Assembly (NCBI GenBank): GCA_037178625.1
Contig: JAWZXG010000070.1
Location: 1 to 36,212 of the forward strand
DNA length: 36,212 nucleotides
Direction of reading: 5' to 3'
Source: Skeletonema tropicum
Taxonomy: Eukaryota > Bacillariophyta > Thalassiosirophyceae > Thalassiosirales > Thalassiosiraceae
This document shows, piece by piece, positions 9,156 through 19,048 of this stretch; within the stretch, counting starts at the first letter, position 1; the number at the start of each line of letters is the position of its first letter. The translations under genes were made by a program, and so were the position numbers. The notes under the pieces are model-generated. The model searched no databases. It was not told where the DNA came from and was given only the letters and a program-made list of their open reading frames with translations.

Positions 9156-9729
9156 ATACGACCTACTCATATACCTACACGCAGGCCCATCGAGTTCGCC
9201 ATTTTAGCATTGCATTGTGCATTGTTCATTCACTGCGCTGATCTCTAGATAAACCCTTCTTGTCAACACGCACAAATTATTGCAATGCATCCGCCGACAA
9301 CATGTTCGTCCTACTCATCTCAGGCTCAGGCTCTTCTCGATCACACGGTTGCGACAACTGCAACAATCAAAAGCCCGCAGCGAAATGATAAAAGTGATAT
9401 GGATATGGCCGGCAGTTCTCCAAATGATGTCTCGCGCTCCTCTCCACAACTACACAGCGTTGATGTGAAACCAAATAATTATAATTATCAAACGAGTCAA
9501 CAGCAGCAGCAACAACAACAACAACATCTGACGAATAACAATCATCATTATATATCACGCAATGCTACAAAAATCATCAAGGGTGAAATTCATAACGTTT
9601 GTCTCACCATGCAATCTGATCCTCGCTATTATATATAAGTAGAAGTACTTCGAACAACTCCTCTTCCGATGGAGGTGATACAGCAGCAATGATGAGAAGA
9701 AGTCGATAGATTCGAATATGAAGATTGTC
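9156..9729 (+). repeat. 594-bp tandem repeat, unit 1 of the central array
   Basis: It begins at ATACGACCTACTCATATACC, slightly inside the full unit, and ends with GATTGTC. It contains the plus-strand polyQ ORF from 9285. Near 9634 a 2-bp gain (TATATATAAG for TATATAAG) stops that ORF at 117 residues instead of 142. Confidence 0.9.
9285..9638 (+). pseudogene. PolyQ/ARF-GEF-N-terminus-like ORF, central array unit 1
   Basis: This 117-aa ORF has the same N-terminus as 1886, then the polyQ run, then HYISRNATKIIKGEIHNVCL. The segment after polyQ resembles the start of GBF1/GNOM-type large ARF-GEFs. The 2-bp gain truncates it before the Ser-rich tail seen at 34788-35216. No Sec7 domain or further exon follows, so it is an isolated 5' gene fragment. 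Confidence 0.4.
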
Positions 9730-10162
9730 ACCCTCCATTCCCTGGCAATCGACCTACTCATATACCTACACGCAGGCCCATCGAGTTCGCCATTTTAGCA
9801 TTGCATTGTGCATTGTTCATTCACTGCGCTGATCTCTAGATAAACCCTTCTTGTCAACACGCACAAATTATTGCAATGCATCCGCCGACAACATGTTCGT
9901 CCTACTCATCTCAGGCTCAGGCTCTTCTCGATCACACGGTTGCGACAACTGCAACAACCAAAAGCCCGCACCCGCAGCGAAATGATAAAAGTGATATGGA
10001 TATGGCCGGCAGTTCTCCAAATAATGTCTCGCGCTCCTCTCCACAACTACACAGCGTTGATGTGAAACCAAATAATTATAATTATCAAACGAGTCAACAG
10101 CAGCAGCAACAACAACAACAACATCTGATGAATAACAATCATCATTATATATCACGCAATGG
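9730..10162 (+). repeat. 594-bp tandem repeat, unit 2 of the central array (truncated)
   Basis: It starts at ACCCTCCATT and is identical to other units until GCAATG at 10156-10161, where it meets the transposon-like element. The ORF from 9876 runs through the junction into element sequence, and its last ~50 residues are not native. The missing 3' part does not reappear beyond the element at 13338, so the unit was already truncated before the insertion. Confidence 0.9.
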
Positions 10163-10179
10163 TAGGGGGGAGCAAGCCC

Positions 10180-10566
10180 AGAATGATGAATTTTCAAATA
10201 GGTTTTATACCAAATACTATTGCATACATGAATTCATATATATCCAATGTAGATATATCCAAAGTTTCGTGCTATTTGTTCCATTTCTTCATACCCATTT
10301 TGGCACTACATAGGAGCACATTTTTGGCCATTGAGTCATGAATTGAAAGTGATGGATGGCGCCAAATTTCGCTCCCGCAATTTATTCTATGTAGGAATTG
10401 GTACTCAAGGTTGCGCACTCCATCTCCACCTCCTCTTTTAATCTCTATTAGGCTCTGCAAGCTACGTGTATCGAACTACTGGATTAATTATCACTTAGTA
10501 GAACTTGAGTTACACACTTCTTTCTACTACGAATACATTACTCCCCCCCTACTTTAACATTGGTAC
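10180..10566. other. 3' flank inside the 3.2-kb element, no gene
   Basis: AT-rich, no ORF of note. A ~43-bp segment (ATTGGTACTCAAGGTTGCGC...) at 10397-10439 is directly repeated at 10559-10602 with one extra base. The second copy overlaps the last codons and stop of the element gene, so the first is a duplicated gene tail. Confidence 0.7.
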
Positions 10567-13145
10567 TCAAGGTTGCGCACGCTCCATCTCCACCTCCTCT
10601 TTAGCTAATCTCCATCCGCCTTGCTTAGCCTTGATCCAAAAGCTTGGCAGCAGCTTAACTTCTTGCAAACGAGGTTCGTCATCATCTACAACATCTTCAT
10701 CGTATAGCATTTCGAAAGTTTTCTTTCTTCTCTTTATCCCAACCACCTTCCCACTATGCCACATTAGCTGCTCACCACGCGTCAAACAGATTTCAATGCG
10801 ACGATCAATCAAGCTTTCATCCAATGCAGGGTGGAGTCTAGGTTGCATTTCACCGTATCTGTCTCCAACTCCGTCCAACTCCCGCTCGTCACGCATTTCG
10901 GTTGCCTTGTCCCTAATTTCTTGCTCTTTTTCTTCTGACATGACGTTAAGTTTAGCAACATCGGCAGACAATGTTCCAAGCACTGGCAAAGCCTTCCGCT
11001 CAAGTCTTTTGACAGGAGGCTTTTCTGGAATTGGCCTTTTGTCCTCTTCCGGTATAATTTTGTTCTTTAACCAGTCGGCAAGGATATCTACCGAATACTC
11101 CTTACCATCTTTACTCCATGGATGATGTAAGTCTTCCCAGCCAAGTCCAAGTACTCTGATACGGATCTGTTCTTTGATCTCATCTAACTTTGCCTGTCTT
11201 ACTTTTTAGTTGGCCAAGCATCTCATCTACAGCTGCCGCACTTCTCAGCCGCCTTTCAGAATAGTACATATCATGGTAGTACAGACAATCAATGAGAAGC
11301 TGGGTGGCCTTCTCGTATCCTGCCTTTTTCATCAGCTCTAATCTTTGCGCCCTCTTTTCTTGCTGATTGCGGAGAGCTACTTGCTCCTTCTTTCGCACCT
11401 GCTTTGTTTTAGATAGTGCAAATTCAATCACTGTCGTGAGTAATTGAGGAGGAAGGTCAATCACAGTACCGTTTTGAGGTTGAGTTTCATCTGCATCTTC
11501 TTTCTTCTTCTTTTGAAGCTCTGTCTCGACTCGATAGAAATCACCATTGATGCGCGCCTGGCCAACCGCAGAAGCATTCATACCTACAAGTGTCACGAAG
11601 GCCTCCATCTGTTGGGTGAGTGCCCCAAATGGCCGCTCTGCCACATCATTAACTGCAAATTTGCCTAAGCCAGCTTGATGCATTTCGTCCGTGACATGTT
11701 TCATGCTCAATGGCCCATCCTGGCTATCAAGGTGCTCCCAAGTGTGCTTCTTACGATCATGCATTTCCTTTAATATACACTCAGCTGCCACTTTAGCCAT
11801 CTTCTTCACGAGTTCATCAGTATTTTGGTTCTCTTCTCTCTCAGGTTTGAATAGTTCCGAACGAAGTTGTGCACCACTCATAACTTTAGTTTTACGGTCA
11901 ACAGTAGAGGACTTCTTCAAATCAAAAGCGTATTGTAAATGCTCTTTAAATTCAGGGATGTCCTGCGGTAGATGATAGATGACAAATAGATGTGAGACGA
12001 ATTGTGAGTCGAATATATGACAAAGCAATCAGATGATACAAGACTAGATTAGTTGAATCAAGTACATAATAATAATAAACATTTTGAACAACACATACCA
12101 AATACTCCATGATGAGTTGGACAATCTTTTCCGACCATCTCTTAAATCCTGTTCCCTTCATAGATTCTTTCTTGATAACTATTCGTCCTGCTGCAAGTTG
12201 TTCCTGCAACATTGCCTCCATCCTCGCCAACTTTGCTTCCATATCCTCTAGTGAATTCTCCACTTCTTTCCGCGCTGCTATTTCCTTTGCTTCCCTCGCC
12301 TCTGCTTCCTTGACAGCCTTCTGTGATGCCCTCAATTTCTCCTTCAGTTCACGTATCACCTCATCTTTTGCCGCTATCAACTCATCTTTTGCTGCTAACT
12401 GTTTGTTTGACTTGTTTGCAACTGCTAATTTATTGTTATTGATTTGCTTCCTCTCCTTTGTTGCGATAGTCTTCTCTTTTGAAGCCTCCTTCTTCATCTC
12501 TTTTGCGTCAGTAGCTGCTTTTGCTGCGGCGGCCATTTTGACATTAGCTGTAGTCGTCACCTCTGCTGCACGCTTCATCTTCTTTTCAGCCCTCTCGTGC
12601 ACTTTCTCTGCCCCCTTCTCAATGGCGTTCACTTTCATTGCAGTCTCACGTTCAACCGATTGAATTTCTCTTGCGGTAGTCTCGACTTTCCTTTTCAGTT
12701 GTTGGTTATCAGCAGACAATACTTCTATTTGCTTATCTCGCCTTTGCGTTGCCCTCTTCAGATTGAATATTCTTGGATCTGCCGTATTATTATCTGACGT
12801 CGGCGCCTGTGTTGGCTGTGATGGGTTCCGAGGGACGTTCGGGGCATGCGGTGCGTTGGATTTCTTCTGCTTGCCACCCTTTGGCTTGCGGCTAATACCG
12901 CTCTTCGTCCTTCTCCTCTTTTGCTTTGGCACTGCCTCGGCACCGGCCGCCATCGTGGTATCATCATTACTCTCTTCCATCATTGCTTTTGCTGCATCGT
13001 CAGCTCTTTGCTGCATCGGAGAGCTCTCCGATGCGTTGAGTCTTTTGTAGATCGGAGTTTTGTCGACAAAATTGGCTGGTTTGGCAACAAAAGCTCCACA
13101 GGGTGAGCACTTGAGCCCACCAAACTCTTGGGGCGCATAGACCAT
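10567..13145 (-). CDS. Spliced coiled-coil gene of the 3.2-kb element, one frameshift
   Basis: Exon 1 runs from ATG 13143-13145 to 12099, then an intron at 11963-12098, then exon 2 down to the stop at 10567-10569. About 810 residues. N-terminal part: GLKCSPCGAF, then a Lys/Arg-rich NLS region (KQKRRRTKSG), then a long Ala/Lys/Glu coiled coil ending at IVQLIMEYL. After the intron comes DIPEFKEHLQYAF and a helical region, then a block containing IRIRVLGLGWEDLHHPWSKD and RKALPVLGTLSADV. I recall this block from large families of diatom/stramenopile hypothetical proteins of transposon-like character. The frame is lost once, at an A5 run (11203-11207); a single-base length change there would keep it open to 10567. 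The biochemical role is unknown. Confidence 0.65.
11963..12098 (-). other. Spliceosomal intron, 136 bp, phase 0
   Basis: Donor GTATGT (12098-12093) follows TAT TTG, and acceptor ACCGCAG ends at 11963 before GAC ATC. Both flanking frames are phase 0 and join as MEYL|DIPEF. The intron sequence is AT-rich and opens into hydrophobic nonsense if translated. Confidence 0.85.
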
Positions 13146-13166
13146 ACCCCCGTCTATGCGCCCCAA
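13128..13166. promoter_or_regulatory. 15-bp perfect hairpin with the start codon in its loop
   Basis: On the minus strand, TTGGGGCGCATAGAC (13166-13152) pairs perfectly with GTCTATGCGCCCCAA (13142-13128). The 9-nt loop GGGGGTATG contains the first ATG of the element gene (13145-13143). A role in limiting translation or transcription is inference. Confidence 0.7.
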
Positions 13167-13496
13167 CAGTTTCAAAGTATGAAAACAAATAATAACAGAG
13201 AATAAGCTGCCAAAGGGTCCTATTTCTTACTCCGATCAGGCGATGGCCAATTTTGGCCATGGTCAAAAAATTTTGAGAAAATTCTTGGCGCGCACCACTC
13301 GTGACTCCCCAAAAAACACAGGGCTTGCTCCCCCCTAGCAATGGTCTGGCCGATAAGACTGCACGTTGTGACTTTAGTTCTAATGGCTCGATCAATGAGG
13401 TATTCCCTTGCCACAAAGGAAAGGGGACGCATGCTGTTACAAAACTCAGACTCGGCCTATACGTCCTATGAACTAATTCACTATTACAGATTGTTA
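13146..13496. other. Promoter side of the 3.2-kb element and 3' flank of the 931-aa gene
   Basis: Positions 13146-13337 are the upstream region and right TIR of the element. They include an AT-rich inverted stretch, AATTTTGGCCATGGTCAAAAAATTTT. Positions 13345-13496 are the 3' flank of the 931-aa gene. No separate gene is supported. Confidence 0.6.
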
Positions 13497-16292
13497 TCAT
13501 GAATATGTGTCTCCCTTTTCGCGTAGATGCTTTCCTAGAGAGAAGAACTCCGACTCCATTAGCTCCTTTCTGGATGCATGCGTCACAAGATTAGATTCAC
13601 TCTGTCTCGTCAAAACTCCATCCTTCAGCTCTTGTGCTAGCTTCGGATAAGCTTTGAACTCTTTTTGACGCCATTTGATAAGGAACTTAATGATAATATC
13701 TTTCTTTGTGTTCAAATTCATCTCGTGCGCTGGAATTTTCACCTTCTTTTTCGTCCTCGCTTTATCTCGCATGATCATGCGATCTATCTCATTCAGAAGC
13801 AAAGCTTTTTTGCACTCTCTTGGCTTTAGATCTTGTGCGCTTGTTGTAGTTGCAAGTTTCGTATCCAATTCCACTGCTGCCTTTAGATCTTTCATCGTAG
13901 TCTTTACCTTTGCAAGGCCTTTCTCAGATCTTTCAACAGCATTATAATTGTCGATGTAGTATGTGATGAAGTATTCTTCCAACCTCTCATCTCCAGTACC
14001 CATGATTGAAGACAGAGTCATCGCTGGAAGGTTGACTCCTCCGGGCAGAGTGATAATATCCGAATCGCATGGAACTTCTGTGTTTGCCTTCTCTCCCCTC
14101 ATTACTGGCGTCTCATCTGGCGCCCAAAGCTTCATATCAGTGATCTTCTCCACTAGCTTGCCAAGGTAGTCATTCAATTTGATACCATACCGATCCGACT
14201 TCCTAGAAGTAGCATCTTTATCTCGTAACACCCGGGCATCGTTGCTCTCGCAATTTTTCTCTGGAAGGGTGGCTGCCAAATACTCCAACTCGGAACACAG
14301 CCCCTGGTAGAATACTTTCCCCGTGAACTTCCGAAGATCCATTACGGATAACTCAACGAAGTAATCATGGAAGATAGATTTACCATTCACTGTTGTCTGG
14401 GTAAAGATATAATTTTCATAGATCTTTCGTTGTGCTGGAGATGCACAGTGATACCACAGCAATAAGTCACAACCAAGGCACACATAATCAGTCTTGTGTG
14501 TGAGGGTGAAGAGTCTCAATGCAAATTTGAGTGTTGTGAAGAAAAGCTGCACCCCATCCTCTTTTCCGACACGTTCGGAGTTACGCATCATCTTTGCTAT
14601 TGCTCCCATTCGTATCTGTAACAGAGCAAAAGCACATGTTGAATATTCCGTGCCCCTTTGTATCATGAATTCGAGTACTTCTTTAGCGGATGCAGCGGAA
14701 CCTTTGAATTTTGAATACTCATACGATGCAACCAAATTATGGGCCAAGGTCACTAATGGATCTTCCGCCAAGCGCTGCCCTGGATCTTTAGGGAAAAGAA
14801 ACCAATCCTGTTTATGCAATGAGTCCCTAATTGCAGATATAACTTCTCTGAGCAGTGCTTCGAAGAACTCGCCATTGGCATTGAGAGTCTTCATAACAGT
14901 GTGAAGTCCACCAAAAGATACAAACGTTTCCTTTGGGAATACAGCGCCATTATCCTCCCGAAGGATCTTGCTAGCTTGAGCAGCCGGCTGCCCATCTGTA
15001 CCTAATGGACTAATAATCTCTGCAAGGGGTGGCTCTGCGGTGGCATCGTGATCGCTCTTCACCTCTTCCCATTCCTCTAACTGCTGCTTTCTCGAGTCAG
15101 CAGCATATTTCATCAACTTCTCAACAGATGTGGTCTTACACAAGTCATCCTGCACCATTTGCAGCTTTGTATTGTTTGTATTGTAGCGGTTGCGAGGAGC
15201 CTTCTTGTCTCGGTTTGCTTCTTCATCGTCGCTATCATCTTCTAAATCAGAATTGTCGTCGCCAATGTCGCTTGCGTTGCGCCCCAGTACATTACCACCG
15301 ATTTCATTCTCCACATTAGTAGGCGCACTATCTCTAGGCATGAAGTCTACATGCTGAACGGAGCTCGACAATGTATCGTCTTCACCACGGCCACGCTTAT
15401 CCTTTCGCTCCTCCATTGCCTCCTTCGTTGCTGCGTTGATGATGAGGTCCAGCCTCGGAAGGATTTTCCCGAGCCCGTAGTTGCTGTTCATTAGATCGTC
15501 TTGGTACTTCACTGCAATTTGGATATCATTCATTATACATTCCGCCAGTTTTTCCATGTCCGCATCCGTGACACCAACAACGGCTTTGGCCAATGCCTTT
15601 TTCATTGCTACATCTTCTCCACAAGCTCTAATGTTTTCTGCCCAGTCTACACTTGGCTGACGCGATATTTGTTTGGACGGGTCATCGTCGTGCATGTAGA
15701 AACCCAACTTTTTTAGGTCGGCTTCCTTTATCACAACAATATTTACAATGATCCATTGGTCATAGGAAGCTTGGCGGCCCAAAACTTTGTATCCAATGTT
15801 GTCGAATAAAATTATCACCAAATCACGGGGACCAGGTTTGACCCCCTTCTTCATCCTTTCCACCACTGCATCATGTCGTTTGTTCATCTCATATGCCTTA
15901 CAAGGTGCGATGTGCAGAGCAGAGAAAAGGGCATGACACTCACTAGTCACCTTTTGACGATGTACCACCTCCTTCATTGTTAACTGGAACTCCAAGGGAT
16001 GGTTGACACTTCCTCTCATTATAACGTCCGATGACACAACAGCAGCGGCGAGAAATTTGCTCTGATGATCCTGCTGTTCTGGCTTCAGAATTAAATCTGC
16101 GTCCACGCTAGAATTCCCAGTGGCCAAGCCGTATAGGAATGTATCAATCAGTCTCATATTTGCGATTCGGTATTCCAATAACTCACGGGGAGATAAAACA
16201 GGACGGTGCCTACTGGTAGGCCGGCTTGGATCAATAATGACTGGATGAAGAAACGCACCAAATTCTCCAATCGACTTTGCTGATTCATCCAT
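13497..16292 (-). CDS. 931-aa DUF6589-like protein, complete copy
   Basis: A single uninterrupted frame from ATG 16290-16292. The N-terminal third contains ILFDNIGYKVLGRQASYDQW (161-180). Residues 330-370 are acidic and low-complexity. The central region contains FGGLHTVMKTLNANGEFFE (460-478), HKTDYVCLGCDLLLWYHCAS (599-618) and NGKSIFHDYFVELS (636-649). The order of an H-x-x-x-x-L...G block, a T-D/N-Y block and an N-G-K...D..VE block recalls DUF6589-type proteins, which spread in repetitive, transposon-like contexts in many eukaryotes. The C-terminus is Lys-rich. A nuclease or transposase role is not shown. A RING-like ORF lies 5 bp upstream on the same strand. A partial second copy is at 1-1206. 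Confidence 0.7.
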   Translation of the reverse strand: MDESAKSIGEFGAFLHPVIIDPSRPTSRHRPVLSPRELLEYRIANMRLIDTFLYGLATGNSSVDADLILKPEQQDHQSKFLAAAVVSSDVIMRGSVNHPLEFQLTMKEVVHRQKVTSECHALFSALHIAPCKAYEMNKRHDAVVERMKKGVKPGPRDLVIILFDNIGYKVLGRQASYDQWIIVNIVVIKEADLKKLGFYMHDDDPSKQISRQPSVDWAENIRACGEDVAMKKALAKAVVGVTDADMEKLAECIMNDIQIAVKYQDDLMNSNYGLGKILPRLDLIINAATKEAMEERKDKRGRGEDDTLSSSVQHVDFMPRDSAPTNVENEIGGNVLGRNASDIGDDNSDLEDDSDDEEANRDKKAPRNRYNTNNTKLQMVQDDLCKTTSVEKLMKYAADSRKQQLEEWEEVKSDHDATAEPPLAEIISPLGTDGQPAAQASKILREDNGAVFPKETFVSFGGLHTVMKTLNANGEFFEALLREVISAIRDSLHKQDWFLFPKDPGQRLAEDPLVTLAHNLVASYEYSKFKGSAASAKEVLEFMIQRGTEYSTCAFALLQIRMGAIAKMMRNSERVGKEDGVQLFFTTLKFALRLFTLTHKTDYVCLGCDLLLWYHCASPAQRKIYENYIFTQTTVNGKSIFHDYFVELSVMDLRKFTGKVFYQGLCSELEYLAATLPEKNCESNDARVLRDKDATSRKSDRYGIKLNDYLGKLVEKITDMKLWAPDETPVMRGEKANTEVPCDSDIITLPGGVNLPAMTLSSIMGTGDERLEEYFITYYIDNYNAVERSEKGLAKVKTTMKDLKAAVELDTKLATTTSAQDLKPRECKKALLLNEIDRMIMRDKARTKKKVKIPAHEMNLNTKKDIIIKFLIKWRQKEFKAYPKLAQELKDGVLTRQSESNLVTHASRKELMESEFFSLGKHLREKGDTYS

Positions 16293-16297
16293 TTCGT

Positions 16298-16834
16298 TTA
16301 TACAATCGAATTCAACTCCAATTGTGAATTATTATTCGTTGCAACTGCGGCGAAGAGGACATACGCTCGTCCTTCAGGTTCATCTATCAAATTGTCTTCA
16401 TGATTCTGTAACAAGATGTCGATTGGAAAATTTCCCCTTATATAATCCTCGCTGTGTGTAGTGTTAATCAGTGTCTCTCTCTCATCACGACAACTCACAT
16501 ATCGGCACCCACTCGTAATATTGTTATTGCATGAGGCTACAGGGCAGCAATGCTCATTACGACCACGAGACGTATGAGATCTGAGCGTACATAACGTGCA
16601 CAGGTGATGCTCGCATGGAGTAATGATGACATGATCATCGGTATTTGCGATTGCCTTGTTACAGCAGGCGCACTCCAAGCCATCATGGGGAGCAGCAACG
16701 TGTTCAGATTCATTTGGAGGGGGTACACTACTTCTGTCCTCCGCTGCAGCCGACCTAGCACGAAGACGTGTCTCACGATCAGTCAATTCCTGATCATTGC
16801 GAGACCTCTTACTTCGAGAGCCTCTACCCTCCAT
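16298..16834 (-). CDS. Small RING-finger-like protein, copy B
   Basis: 178 aa, identical to 1212-1748. Cys/His ligands are visible as CACC, PCEHHLCTLC and CCPVASC. Asp/Asn-rich linkers follow (ATNNNSQLELN) up to the TAA. The stop at 16298-16300 precedes the ATG of the 931-aa gene by 5 bp in a different frame. Eukaryotic nuclear mRNAs rarely carry two such ORFs, so either an intron fuses them, reinitiation occurs, or the pair belongs to a mobile element with compact organisation. I could not find a donor/acceptor pair with matching phase (a GTATGT donor 37 bp before the stop is out of phase with the nearest CAG). Confidence 0.7.
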   Translation of the reverse strand: MEGRGSRSKRSRNDQELTDRETRLRARSAAAEDRSSVPPPNESEHVAAPHDGLECACCNKAIANTDDHVIITPCEHHLCTLCTLRSHTSRGRNEHCCPVASCNNNITSGCRYVSCRDERETLINTTHSEDYIRGNFPIDILLQNHEDNLIDEPEGRAYVLFAAVATNNNSQLELNSIV

Positions 16835-17428
16835 TCCCTGGCAATCGACCTACTCATATACCTACACGCAGGCCCATCGAGTTCGCCATTTTAGCATTGC
16901 ATTGTGCATTGTTCATTCACTGCGCTGATCTCTAGATAAACCCTTCTTGTCAACACGCACAAATTATTGCAATGCATCCGCCGACAACATGTTCGTCCTA
17001 CTCATCTCAGGCTCAGGCTCTTCTCGATCACACGGTTGCGACAACTGCAACAACCAAAAGCCCGCACCCGCAGCGAAATGATAAAAGTGATATGGATATG
17101 GCCGGCAGTTCTCCAAATAATGTCTCGCGCTCCTCTCCACAACTACACAGCGTTGATGTGAAACCAAATAATTATAATTATCAAACGAGTCAACAGCAGC
17201 AGCAACAACAACAACAACAACATCTGATGAATAACAATCAACATTGTACCTAAGCAGGTCCAGATTATACTCGTGTAGATATCTAATCTGATTAATTTTG
17301 TATTTATTTATCGATCTGATCCTCGCTATTATATAAGTAGAAGTACTCCGAACAACCCCTCTTCCGATGGAGGTGATACAGCAGCAATGATGAGAAGAAG
17401 TCGATAGATTCGAATATGAAGATTGTCA
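16826..17428 (+). repeat. Promoter/first-exon repeat unit (variant form), copy B
   Basis: Identical to 1740-2342, including the replaced ~80-bp block and the divergent promoter at 16835-16971. The plus-strand ORF it carries is listed separately. Confidence 0.9.
16972..17253 (+). CDS. PolyQ first-exon-like ORF, truncated variant, copy B
   Basis: 93 aa, the same as 1886-2167: MHPPTTCSSYSS start, polyQ run, then MNNNQHCT and a stop. It lacks the GEI..V block of the longer versions. Probably a gene fragment kept with its promoter; coding status is uncertain. Confidence 0.4.
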   Translation: MHPPTTCSSYSSQAQALLDHTVATTATTKSPHPQRNDKSDMDMAGSSPNNVSRSSPQLHSVDVKPNNYNYQTSQQQQQQQQQQHLMNNNQHCT

Positions 17429-18821
17429 CCTGTATATTAGTGAGATTACGAAATTTACATGATTCGTTTAGTGTTATGGAAGTGGATGGCATCTTTTCCT
17501 TGTCGAGCAATACTGCTGTTCTTCAGGATCATCTCAATTTTTTGTCTTCCAAGCTCCACGCCGCTCTTGTGTGAAAGCACAAGAATAGACACTCACGTTG
17601 ATCTCTCTTTTGGTAATGAACGAAGGAATTCACCACACAACTGGCCGTTGGCCGCAGTGCTTGGAAAGATATGAGGACATCTCTCAATAACAACATCACG
17701 TTTGGATTCTTCTCCGTTGTCTTCTTCTTATTCCTTTGAAGATATCAAACCAAATGGGCAATCTCTGCTTTGCTCGACGAAACTCTACTTCTTTAACTCA
17801 AGCTCAAGACGAAGCTTGACACGAGGTCAGCCGTGGGGCAAGTCACTCAAGTGATGTGATGGCTTAACTTACTATTTCGGCAGACCTGGCGCAATCTTAA
17901 CTTACCTTGATATAGAAGCTCAACATTGCCCCAGAGAGCTAGCTGAATTGATTGTGTTTGGCACAATAATTCTTGTGTGAGCTGTGCCACAATTCTTGAG
18001 CAATTCGAAACTGATAACAGAAGATCCATCACTCGATGTATGTATATGTATTGCTCGTCATTCTCAGCTCAGGAGAGGACTGACTACACAGAAACAGTTT
18101 CACTATGATGTGATGTGTGAACGGATTCGAATTCGAATCGAGCTGGGGCCAATCTGGTCTCAGCAGATTGAACTCTTCCTGGGAAGCATTGCACTCGGCA
18201 CTCGGCTCAGCAGCGCAAATAGCTATATTTATGTAACAGAAATTTTAAAGTACGTCTGGTGAGCCCTCAAGAGGCGACATTATCTATGCTAAGTGATAAC
18301 GAACATGTGCTGCAGTAGCTATATTTCCCAGATCGCACCCAAATAGCTAGTCTAGTGGACCAGTAGACGCGTTTGGGAGGTTATATCGTAGATATTTGTT
18401 AAGTTATTATCATCTTCGATCTACGATATATCAGGAGTAGGGGGAAACGCTTCTCATGAAGATGGAGCCAAAGCAGGATCAGCAGGTTGAACTCTTGACA
18501 TCTTTCGTATACGTTTGGATGACTGAAGGTAAAGATAGACGGACGATGAATGAGACGCACAATACCAATACAACGCAGCCGCTTCTTCATCGCGACTTCT
18601 CTCAAGTGAAGCGAAATTCGCTCATCAAGGAAGGCCGAGCAAAAGAAAGGGCGAAGGCGGGTATTGTAGTAAGTGCATTGCATTATTTGTATCGTACCTA
18701 TTGTAGGCAGGTATATAGGGGCCAAAATGAAAGGCAAAAGTAGCAAAAGAACACTCCAGGGATTCCAACGTGGTCCCCTACCGTAGGTAGTACCAACCTG
18801 GCCCACAGTCTTATTAACTTC
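17429..18821. other. No confident gene, copy B counterpart of 2343-3735
   Basis: Same content as copy A: dispersed repeat at 17567-17696, palindrome at 18124-18139, inverted pair near 18383-18436. No sequence change of note was seen. Confidence 0.6.
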
Positions 18822-19048
18822 CACCCTACATAGGATCTTCTGTCATAAATGGGAGTCCTCTTCAGAGGGACTCTGCATTTATGCACGCAGAGATAGATAG
18901 AGCAGAGCTGAGTCCTCCCCAGTGACTCAGACAGGTGTCTGAAGATCCTATGTAGGGTGTGTCTTCTGTCATAAATGGGAGTCCTCTTACGTGCTGAGAC
19001 CTCCCAAGTGACTCAGACAGGTGTCTGAAGATCCTATGTAGGGTGTGT
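18822..19048. mobile_element. MITE with internal duplication, copy B
   Basis: Identical to 3736-3962: TIRs at 18822-18840 and 19027-19045, an internal right-end repeat at 18941-18959, and flanking AACTTC. Its presence in both copies at the same site dates its insertion before the large duplication. Confidence 0.8.

Larger units (their letters stand above)
10163..13337. mobile_element. 3.2-kb DNA-transposon-like element with 17-bp TIRs
   Basis: The left end TAGGGGGGAGCAAGCCC (10163-10179) is perfectly inverted at the right end (13321-13337). GCAATGG directly flanks both ends (10156-10162 and 13338-13344), consistent with a 7-bp target-site duplication. The interior holds a single minus-strand spliced gene with its promoter next to the right TIR. 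The encoded protein shows no DDE triad that I can identify, so the element may be non-autonomous, carry an unrecognised transposase, or depend on a partner. Confidence 0.75.

Noticed and set aside
9156..10162. Repeat units as LTRs of a retrotransposon
   Set aside because: The units are head-to-tail with no internal retroviral-type genes, primer-binding site or polypurine tract between them. They carry a promoter and exon instead.
16293..16380. An 85-bp intron (GTATGT donor, TCAG acceptor) fusing the RING ORF to the 931-aa ORF
   Set aside because: The splice would join phase 2 to an acceptor needing phase 1, shifting the frame of the 931-aa protein. Another intron cannot be excluded, but this one does not work.
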